Positions 48,473-55,145 of a DNA stretch of 55,145 bases are shown here, piece by piece. The position numbers and the translations under genes were made by a program. Each line of letters starts with the position of its first letter. Position 1 is the first letter of the stretch. The notes beneath the pieces are model-generated. The model ran no database searches and was not told the origin of the DNA. It worked only from the letters and a program-made list of their open reading frames with translations. Origin of the DNA: Deltaproteobacteria bacterium. GTDB lineage: Bacteria; Myxococcota_C; UBA6777. Where the stretch lies: NCBI GenBank assembly GCA_002731275.1, contig PCBK01000157.1:1-55145 (forward strand), in the 5' to 3' direction.

Positions 48473-51400
48473 TTACGAACGGAAGAAGGTGACCAAGGAG
48501 AACTTTTCAACGAGAGGTGTTGCAATGGCGTCTTCTTGGTAAGCGTAGTACTCTTCGCCGCCAATCAGTTGCCCAGAACTGTTTCGAGATTCGACAGGTC
48601 CGCGAAGGTTCATCGGCTCGTAATTCTGGAATGCCACACCATCACGGTGCCCAACAACAGAGAAGTCATCAGGGAAGATCTTGGAGCCCCAGTGTGCAAG
48701 ACCAGCGGTGTACCCATAATTGCCTTCCATCACGTTGGCGTCGGCAGTGTAACCATTGCGTCGACCGTCAGTTTGGTAAGCACGAGCTTGCTTCATGAGC
48801 TCGGACATTGTGACGGAAGCGAGCAACGTTGTCGCATCGTAGAATCCCACGTCACTGATGCGTCCACTTGAGAGCGCTGCACGTTGGTCTGAGATGTTGA
48901 ACAGCAAGGCGTTCATGTGTTGCTCTTGTTCTCTGCCCGATGGAAGAGACAGATCGAAGCGCTTCTCCTTGTCAGCTTTGAAACCGATGACTTCAATCGC
49001 GTCGTTCGCAACAGTCGGGGGAGCGAGGGGGACACCTGAGATATCAACAAAGGTGATCTTCGAAGTGCTGTGTTCGAGGACGTAGAAATAAGCATTCCCA
49101 GGACCACCACCTGTTTTGGATGTCCCATACTCAGGGACATTTGTCCGGTCAGATGAGCTTGTTCCCAACTTCACGGAAAGAGGCGAACGAGAATCGTTGG
49201 GAACGATCGTGCTTGTGTTTGCGTCTGTCGTTCCGATGATTCTGTATGTGGACGTTGCACCGAGGGTGTTGATTGTCTTTGTGAATTGACTGGCGCCGTG
49301 CATTGCCGCTGCACGAATCCACTCGTAGAAGATATCCATGAGGATGGAGCGTTGGATCTCTTGCGTGAGATTCTTAAGCGCCATCGCTGTTCCTGTGATA
49401 TCGGTGCGACGCTTCGATCGTGTAATGAATTCGAGGGAGAGAGTGGCGCTGAGTTTGCGAGCTTCTGCGTCGACGGGGAAGAACTCCGTTACGAGCTTAC
49501 CCCCTTCCATCGCATTGAGTTCTTTGACCTTCAGACTGTTACGCTGAAGAACACTGGGACGGAAGGTCGAGGCGCCATCTTCACGACGATATCGCGTGAT
49601 GGGGATACTTGAACGATCGTTGTCCATCACACCAAAATCGGTGATTTCACGGATGATGTCTGCAGCGTACACCTCAAAGAGAACGATACGACCGATCGTT
49701 GCAGGTGTATTGAAGTCAGCTTCCGTCGTCGCATCGAGGAGATCTTTACCTTTCCCAAGCCGTTCCTTCATGTCGAGCAGGTATTTTCTCTCTTGGGAGA
49801 GCTGTCCGGCGTTGAGTTCGTCGTAACGATCCAACACCTTTTGGAGCTTGGGAGGCACGCTCTTCTTTTCTTTGTGAGCCAAAGAGAATTGGCCGGTGGC
49901 TTCCAGTGAGTCTGTGAGGAGCTTGGCTCCTTCGAGATGAGAACCACCAAAGGCATGGTTGTCTCCGAGGACTTGGACAGACATGTTGCTGACTCCTTTT
50001 CCATTGTGGCCCATGCCCGCGAGTCGCTCGGAGGCCTGGCCTGCTTTGACCAGTTGGATTGAATCTTTGATCCCATCCTCGATCTGCTCTTTGGTCGAGC
50101 CTGGATGGATCATCTTTTCGACAAGACCGAGAACAGCCTCACTTGTTTTGTCTTCAAGCTTTTGCCGCGCCACAGCCTCTTTGGCATACTGCTTCAAGTC
50201 GATGAGCGCGTTGTACTCAGACTGTTTTTGGATCAAGGCCTTCACGTCATCGCGAAGGCTTGAGCTCGCAGACAACGAATCATTGACGGTGCTCTCTTGA
50301 CCACTCGGTTCCACAGGGGGGACGTAAGAGACGCTCTTGTCGTTGAGCTTGCTCTGTTGTGTCGAAGCGTCAGTTCGTTTGTCATTGGCGTTTTCATTCG
50401 AACCATCAGGTGCTTTCATGTGCGCCATGACGTAGGCTTCGGAGATCTCAGAGAAGCACTCTTTCATTTGCTGGAGAAGTTCTTGGAGCTTCGCGTTCTT
50501 TTCTGCAGTGGAGAGATTGCCATCGTTGTTAATGACACGGACCTCACGACGGGCAACATCCGCAGCTGTGTAGATACGGGTGTAGAGAGTTTCAGTGGAT
50601 TCGATGTTTGTGTAGAGCGACTTGAAATCATCGTTCAAGTTGTCCAAGCGCCCTTTGAATCCAGTCGCTGTCTCTTGAACCTTGTCGATCAGCTCAACGA
50701 TGGTCTCTTCGAGCTTGATATTTTCCTGGGCGAGCTGCGCCCCCAACTCTTGTGCAGACAACGCTTTTGCATCGTTGAGTTGCTGGGGGGTGGTTTTGGG
50801 TGGGGTGTGATTGTTGGCCTGGTTTTCGGTTCTCTGTTTTCCCATGAGATCAAGCTCCTGTGTTTTGTCATGGATGCCCAGGTCTGAAGAGTCCGAAACA
50901 GAAGACCTCAAGGCATGGATACACTTGTCAGATAGAGGTTGAAGTTGCGTGACACGACCCGCATTCGCCGCATCGAGGTGAACAAAGTCCCAACCAAGAA
51001 TGTCCCAGATGTTCGTGACCAAAAGAACAATACGTTCTTCACCACTTTCATCCTTCATCTTGGAAATCTCTTGCTCACCAACAGCCCGTTGAGACAGACC
51101 GAACAAAACCCCGGCATCGATCAACTCGACAAATTTCCGTCCTTCTGGGACATCGATCACGTCGATGCGATCGAGAATGGTTTCCTTGGTTGATGAGTCG
51201 TAGTGGTACTTGCACGCAATTCCCGCAGTCAAAGCCACACGCCCAAGCGAACCTTCGTTCATTCCACAGTTCACACCGGGCGCTGGATGGTCGATGTACA
51301 TGAGCATCTGTCGTCCATCTTCGATCGCCTTCTGGATGGCTCGCTCTTGCACCTCAGCAGGGATAACGCGGCCACTGTGATAACGAGTATCCGCGACTGC

Positions 51401-51571
51401 ACCAACAGCTCTATACGAACGCAATACTTTTGGGTTGCTGCCTGGAGCAATGTTGTCGAGGAGCTCTTGCTGGACGCCTTTGGTTGGCAACGCAATGGGT
51501 TCGAGCTTCAGGGGGACGACATTATCGATGAGAAGGACGTGACCATCGGGCAAAATCTGTTTTTTATCCAT
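48473..51571 (-). CDS. Prohead protease-scaffold-major capsid fusion
   Basis: This 1032-residue protein combines three parts. Residues 1-230 are a prohead protease like T4 gp21-type enzymes, with DHPAPG (H95) and FGLSQRAVGE (S160), the likely catalytic pair. Residues 240-525 are helical and look like scaffold. Residues 530-1032 are the major capsid protein, with EVYAADIIREITDFGVMDND and ITRYRRE near the N-arm. Two inner Met codons have ribosome sites: 50845 (AGGAG, residue 243) and 49984 (AAAAGGAG, residue 530), so scaffold-capsid and capsid alone are probably also made. Fused protease-capsid genes exist; three parts with nested starts is unusual. It follows the portal gene. Confidence 0.8.
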   Translation of the reverse strand: MDKKQILPDGHVLLIDNVVPLKLEPIALPTKGVQQELLDNIAPGSNPKVLRSYRAVGAVADTRYHSGRVIPAEVQERAIQKAIEDGRQMLMYIDHPAPGVNCGMNEGSLGRVALTAGIACKYHYDSSTKETILDRIDVIDVPEGRKFVELIDAGVLFGLSQRAVGEQEISKMKDESGEERIVLLVTNIWDILGWDFVHLDAANAGRVTQLQPLSDKCIHALRSSVSDSSDLGIHDKTQELDLMGKQRTENQANNHTPPKTTPQQLNDAKALSAQELGAQLAQENIKLEETIVELIDKVQETATGFKGRLDNLNDDFKSLYTNIESTETLYTRIYTAADVARREVRVINNDGNLSTAEKNAKLQELLQQMKECFSEISEAYVMAHMKAPDGSNENANDKRTDASTQQSKLNDKSVSYVPPVEPSGQESTVNDSLSASSSLRDDVKALIQKQSEYNALIDLKQYAKEAVARQKLEDKTSEAVLGLVEKMIHPGSTKEQIEDGIKDSIQLVKAGQASERLAGMGHNGKGVSNMSVQVLGDNHAFGGSHLEGAKLLTDSLEATGQFSLAHKEKKSVPPKLQKVLDRYDELNAGQLSQERKYLLDMKERLGKGKDLLDATTEADFNTPATIGRIVLFEVYAADIIREITDFGVMDNDRSSIPITRYRREDGASTFRPSVLQRNSLKVKELNAMEGGKLVTEFFPVDAEARKLSATLSLEFITRSKRRTDITGTAMALKNLTQEIQRSILMDIFYEWIRAAAMHGASQFTKTINTLGATSTYRIIGTTDANTSTIVPNDSRSPLSVKLGTSSSDRTNVPEYGTSKTGGGPGNAYFYVLEHSTSKITFVDISGVPLAPPTVANDAIEVIGFKADKEKRFDLSLPSGREQEQHMNALLFNISDQRAALSSGRISDVGFYDATTLLASVTMSELMKQARAYQTDGRRNGYTADANVMEGNYGYTAGLAHWGSKIFPDDFSVVGHRDGVAFQNYEPMNLRGPVESRNSSGQLIGGEEYYAYQEDAIATPLVEKFSLVTFFRS

Positions 51572-51573
51572 GC

Positions 51574-53043
51574 CTAACTCTCCACTTTTTTGCCCGGTGT
51601 ATCCGTAGCGTTGGATGTAGTCTTCGAAGATGTTGGGTTGTCTCGTTTTGGTTTTTGTTTGGCGAGCTCATCGAGATACCTTTCGACATCCACCTCTTCA
51701 TCGCGAAGGATCGCGACAAGCAAAGATGCCGTCATTTGAGCGCCAGGGAGATCGAAGAAAGGATGCGGGTGAGGAGGAAGACCAGACGCCTTACGAAGCT
51801 CGTTCATCGAAACGGCTCCTGCCTTCACTGCGTGTTCGTTGACTTTGGGTATCCGCAGCTGCTCGAACTTCCCCCCCTCGATTCTGTAAGGCACATCCTC
51901 GGGCAAGATCCCATGTAGCAAGAGTTCGAAATCGATCAACTTGCGGAGAGCTGCAAAAAGCCTGGATTGGATTTTGTTGAGAAGCTGGTAGTAATTGTCG
52001 ATGGCCACGGTGATCATATCGCGAATCACCGCGTGTGCTTTGAATCCCAAAATCTCCTTTGGCACACCAACAGCCAAAAAGAAGAGTTCCAACATGAAGT
52101 CAGCAGGATCGATATTCGCAGAGGCCTTTCCATCCGCAAGGATCCGCTCGATACTGACCTTGCCTTTCGTAAAAAATTGACGAACAAGGTTCTCAGGACT
52201 GGCGGCCAATCCGACTTCATTGATCTCCTTGAACTTCTCAATCTCCTCCCACTTGTCAGCTTCTTCGAGATTGAAGTGTTCGATGGAACCAGACTCACGC
52301 ACCCACTTTTGCATGAGGCCCTTGGTCATCAAATTGATAAAACCAAGGAGCTGCCGAGACGATTGGAGATGAGGAATCCCTCGATCGTGATAGTAGGAAT
52401 CTTCCAGATTGACGTCCACGATTTGCCACAGCGCAAACGTCGCGAGCTCAGCATGGGTACAGGGATCGATTTGGGTATACGCTCTTGTTGGGTCTTGAAC
52501 ATTTCCAGATGAGTCTACTTGGGGAAAGATGGTGTTGTGTGGTCTGTACTCAATACGATCGACGGAATCGCGCTTTGACGACATGATGACTTCGAAGGAG
52601 AGTCCACCCTCATTGAGCATGTGTTTGATAAAGGCTTCTTTTTTGTCGTTCCACAACGTCCGCCGAAGCAAGTCGTTGATGACCTTTGAGGCCTCTTCGC
52701 TTTGGGGCTTTGTCTCATCAAACGTAACGGTCGTTGCGATCTCTCCGATGGTTCGCGTCAACTTCCTGGAGACAGCAGAGAAGATGGGATTTTGTTCGGA
52801 GAGTCGACGACATTGGGAGACGGCTTTTTGGTAATCGTGAGAGATGCCAAAGAGTTCGAAGACATGATTGAGTTCTGGACGTCGGCTCCCCAGCCGAGTG
52901 AGGTATTCATCAGAGCCAGGAACAACGAGGTCTTCGGGGACATCAACATTCCCACGAAGCCTCTGTAACCACGAAGTGATACGAGCAATGAGTCCCTTGC
53001 GCTGCTGTTTGTTTGTGGCTGTGACGACCTGTAAATTTGGCAC
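51574..53043 (-). CDS. Portal protein
   Basis: This 489-residue protein fits phage portal proteins. A charged N-terminus comes first, then a helical wing with RRLSEQNPIFSAVSRKLTRT and FIKHMLNEGGLSFEVIMSSK. A stem-like helical region (ILGFKAHAVIRDMITVAIDN) and a C-terminal crown that is proline- and lysine-rich follow. The portal ring is the DNA gate and motor dock. It starts at a GTG 32 bases after the terminase stop and ends next to the capsid fusion start. The order terminase, portal, protease-capsid is standard. Confidence 0.8.
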   Translation of the reverse strand: MPNLQVVTATNKQQRKGLIARITSWLQRLRGNVDVPEDLVVPGSDEYLTRLGSRRPELNHVFELFGISHDYQKAVSQCRRLSEQNPIFSAVSRKLTRTIGEIATTVTFDETKPQSEEASKVINDLLRRTLWNDKKEAFIKHMLNEGGLSFEVIMSSKRDSVDRIEYRPHNTIFPQVDSSGNVQDPTRAYTQIDPCTHAELATFALWQIVDVNLEDSYYHDRGIPHLQSSRQLLGFINLMTKGLMQKWVRESGSIEHFNLEEADKWEEIEKFKEINEVGLAASPENLVRQFFTKGKVSIERILADGKASANIDPADFMLELFFLAVGVPKEILGFKAHAVIRDMITVAIDNYYQLLNKIQSRLFAALRKLIDFELLLHGILPEDVPYRIEGGKFEQLRIPKVNEHAVKAGAVSMNELRKASGLPPHPHPFFDLPGAQMTASLLVAILRDEEVDVERYLDELAKQKPKRDNPTSSKTTSNATDTPGKKVES

Positions 53044-53075
53044 CAGGCAGGGCTCCCAAGGGTTATCCTTGGGGT

Positions 53076-54668
53076 TTACAAATCTCCCAAGGAAAGATTG
53101 AAGACACGACTCGACAACGTCGGGAGAACGAATTCGACATCCAGAGCCATCCTGACGAGACCTTCCAAAGCCAAAATCCCATACTCTTTTGGAACATATG
53201 GATAAGCGACAAGTTGGCTGGCGAGCCAGCGGAGTCGTGGTTTGTTCTCGAAGTCAGACGGGAAAAGAACCTTTCCTTCCTTGGCAAAAGCTTGCAGCGA
53301 AGAGAGTCGGACATGAGCAGACAAAGAAACATCGGCTTTGGTCAGGTCGATGGATGGGGCTTCTTCTGCAAATGTCCTTTTGAGGTGGTCCAAGAACGGC
53401 AAGTCCGGAGCAAAGAACTCAATGGATTGCCCTCTTCTTGTTTGGAAGAAGGGTTTGTCCCGATACGCCTCCTCCATACCAAGCAATGTTTGGGCGAGTT
53501 GCCTTGGTGTTTGCTTGAGCCTTTTCAGCTCGATCACCTTGCAGGAGTTGTCCTTCATCGAGACAGCTCCCAAGGCTATGATGACAGTGTCGGGATCCTG
53601 GCTGTCGTTGTAACGACAGTAGACATAAGCCAACAACGCGTGTCCGTTATTCGGCAGCTGTCGTTTGCGAAGCTCCGCAGACGGATAGCTGCTCGTGATA
53701 GGTTCTGTGTAGAAGAAGTCAAAATTCGATGGGTAGTGGTCCAAGTCAGAGAGTTGTAGGGCCTCACCTTGATTATCTTGGACGTACTTTTGGCAGAGGA
53801 AGATCGCATTGACGACAGCGTCCCACACGTCTTTGCTGTTGTGAACCCCTTCGGATGAGAGGTGATCGATGCGTTTGTCATTGACGACTTGGAGTTCTTC
53901 AGCTTCACCAAGGAACACTCGATCACATTCACCATAGATGAGACGACCTGCATGAATAAGCTCGTGGATCGTGTTGCAGCCTTGGAGGGAGTCTGCGTAT
54001 TTGACCACCTCACAGATGAAGCCCTCATCTTCGAGGAGGTTGAAAGTGTCGTTTGATTGGTGTTGGTCAAACCCGATGGCTGCGATCCTGAACCCACGAT
54101 TGCGCAGCTCACGAGCCAATTCACGGAAAGGTCGATAGTCGACACGAGCACCAGGTGGGATTTGGATTTGGAATGAGAAGTCGAGCACGTATCTTCGCGT
54201 CGACTGGTCAAAGTGGACAAGTGCGATCCCCGTTCGATCGCGCGAAGTCGAAAAGTCAGCGGCCAAAGTGTACGAGGCGAGGAGATCGGGTTGTAACCAG
54301 CTGGCGACATTGATGGACTCTCCAGTCTGCACAACACCAGAGCCATCGTTGATTGGACATTTGCGGTTGGGCTCTGCGTTCTTTTTGAGGATCGTCGCTT
54401 CCTGGAAAAAAGGGCGCTTACCACCACCTGGAAGTGATGCAAAGTCTCGACGAGCTCTTGCTCTTGTTTTGGGGTTTGCAAGATCGTCGATGAAGTCTCC
54501 GAGAGTGCGGGTGGGGTTACGCATCTTCCAAGTCGGCGCTTTGATTGCAAGACGATTCTTGTAGCGGTAGCGCTCGACCTCGAGGGATTTATATGTCTCC
54601 CAATCTGCGAGCGTGAGTTCGCCGCTTTCGATAAGGAGTTGTGCGTATTCTTCGAGTTGTTGGGACAT
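53076..54668 (-). CDS. Large terminase nuclease half without ATPase domain
   Basis: The 530-residue protein has the RNase H-like nuclease of large terminases: AADFSTSRDRTGIALVHFD (first Asp about 137), FDQHQSNDTF (about 199-208), and DHLSSEGVHNSKDVWDAVVNAI with the third acid. It begins in the linker (APTWKMRNPTRTLGDFID, 44-61), so the Walker A/B ATPase half is missing. There is no ribosome site before the ATG and a stop lies just upstream in frame, so it is not simply a shorter start. The residual C-terminal 170 residues extend past the normal end. ATPase may be a separate gene outside the window. Confidence 0.7.
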   Translation of the reverse strand: MSQQLEEYAQLLIESGELTLADWETYKSLEVERYRYKNRLAIKAPTWKMRNPTRTLGDFIDDLANPKTRARARRDFASLPGGGKRPFFQEATILKKNAEPNRKCPINDGSGVVQTGESINVASWLQPDLLASYTLAADFSTSRDRTGIALVHFDQSTRRYVLDFSFQIQIPPGARVDYRPFRELARELRNRGFRIAAIGFDQHQSNDTFNLLEDEGFICEVVKYADSLQGCNTIHELIHAGRLIYGECDRVFLGEAEELQVVNDKRIDHLSSEGVHNSKDVWDAVVNAIFLCQKYVQDNQGEALQLSDLDHYPSNFDFFYTEPITSSYPSAELRKRQLPNNGHALLAYVYCRYNDSQDPDTVIIALGAVSMKDNSCKVIELKRLKQTPRQLAQTLLGMEEAYRDKPFFQTRRGQSIEFFAPDLPFLDHLKRTFAEEAPSIDLTKADVSLSAHVRLSSLQAFAKEGKVLFPSDFENKPRLRWLASQLVAYPYVPKEYGILALEGLVRMALDVEFVLPTLSSRVFNLSLGDL

Positions 54669-54698
54669 GTAAAACTTTGATAAAGGAAATAAAAAAAT

Positions 54699-55061
54699 TC
54701 AGTTTTTAGCTTTGATAATTGATGAAGCAGAATCAAACATTTTCTTCAACCGATCTTTTGCTCTCATGCTTTTCTGTAATCCGGGAGGCAGCCATTCCGG
54801 AAGAACAGGCGTCTTTGCAATAACCCTACTGATAGCAATCTTTTTTGTTTCATATTGTTTTCGTAAATCCTGAGCAAAGTCCTTTGCTCTCAGTTGATCG
54901 CTACCGATGTACATCATGATCATCACAATCATTACAAATGCATGTTCTTGTAACTCAAGGAATGTTTTTAACAATTGAGCACGATCGCCCACCTCTTTTC
55001 TAGTATCTGATGTAATCGAAATTACAACTTCTACAAGAGTTTCTATTTCCAAATTACTCAT
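54699..55061 (-). CDS. Hypothetical protein upstream of terminase fragment
   Basis: The 120-residue protein is helical, with a hydrophobic stretch LQEHAFVMIVMIMMYIGS (about 39-56) that may be one membrane helix or a core helix, and a basic end. AAAGGAGAGATT precedes ATG 55061. It has its own promoter and a perfect palindrome (55090-55114) upstream, unlike its late-gene neighbours, so it behaves as an inserted moron. Its place where the ATPase half of the terminase should be suggests it split that gene. No family recognised. Confidence 0.6.
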   Translation of the reverse strand: MSNLEIETLVEVVISITSDTRKEVGDRAQLLKTFLELQEHAFVMIVMIMMYIGSDQLRAKDFAQDLRKQYETKKIAISRVIAKTPVLPEWLPPGLQKSMRAKDRLKKMFDSASSIIKAKN

Positions 55062-55089
55062 AATCTCTCCTTTATTGATCTTCAATCAG

Positions 55090-55120
55090 ATCAATATAAT
55101 CCTGTTATATTGATTGTCAA
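55090..55120 (-). promoter_or_regulatory. Promoter and palindromic operator at right end
   Basis: On the minus strand TTGACA (55120-55115) and TATATT (55098-55093) are 16 bases apart. ATCAATATAA (55090-55099) and TTATATTGAT (55105-55114) form a perfect 10-bp palindrome with a five-base loop, lying between the hexamers and over the -10. The gene at 54699-55061 is therefore probably repressed in some conditions. Confidence 0.75.
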
Positions 55121-55145
55121 AAAAAAAAAAAAAAAAAAAAAAAAA
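55119..55145. other. 27-base A run at window end
   Basis: Twenty-seven consecutive A close the window. It joins the -35 element directly. In a raw genome sequence this may be an assembly edge, padding or a true homopolymer. It gives no evidence for a phage end type. Confidence 0.5.

Overview
The window is most of the structural, lysis and immunity part of a temperate phage with a contractile tail (myovirus type). It is either a prophage or a phage genome fragment. Two spanin-type proteins and a lipoprotein-like signal suggest a host with an outer membrane. I cannot name the host or a phage genus from sequence alone. I see no integrase, replication genes or small terminase, so the element probably continues past the right edge, which ends in a 27-base A run.

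Read on the minus strand from right to left, the late genes run in this order: nuclease half of the large terminase (53.1-54.7 kb), portal, a very large protease-scaffold-capsid fusion (48.5-51.6 kb), head completion and neck genes, tail sheath, tail tube, zinc-binding assembly factor (to 40.5 kb), tape measure (24.2-27.0 kb), tube-initiator and LysM proteins, hub, spike, gp25-like, baseplate J, tail protein I (16-24 kb), fibre (10.8-13.7 kb), a sigma-like regulator, small fibre or adaptor proteins, a LamG protein, and a lysis cassette (4.5-7.1 kb).

Blocks of plus-strand accessory genes adjoin or interrupt this minus-strand series. Block A (2.1-4.2 kb): zinc-ribbon, LRAT-like and coiled-coil proteins and an RS-repeat protein. 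Block B (13.9-15.9 kb): XRE regulator with ImmA protease, a 50-residue orphan gene and two GIY-YIG-like proteins. Block C (20.2-21.7 kb): Panacea antitoxin with a PemK/MazF-like toxin. Block D (27.1-40.4 kb): a membrane protein, a CRISPR array, a CI/Cro switch with antirepressor and ORF6N-P63C genes, a second broken CRISPR locus with a membrane operon inside it, DUF4041/T5orf172, TPR-Fic, a sigma-like gene pair, a second copy of the 50-residue orphan, and an HNH nuclease. Block D also contains minus-strand accessory genes.

The most unusual content concerns CRISPR. A Cas6-family nuclease lies at 0.5-1.5 kb next to two clean and one decayed repeat of its own type. An eight-repeat array with 36-base repeats lies at 28.4-29.0 kb. 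A related locus at 32.7-34.1 kb is split: a leader and decayed repeat, then a two-gene membrane operon, then two more repeats with a 40-base spacer. The two leader-like flanks are about 85% identical over 86 bases and keep the same -35/-10 hexamers. No cas1, cas2 or effector gene is visible. Other striking points are two internal translation starts in the protease-scaffold-capsid gene, one insertion module shared by sheath, neck and fibre proteins, and a terminase without its ATPase half.
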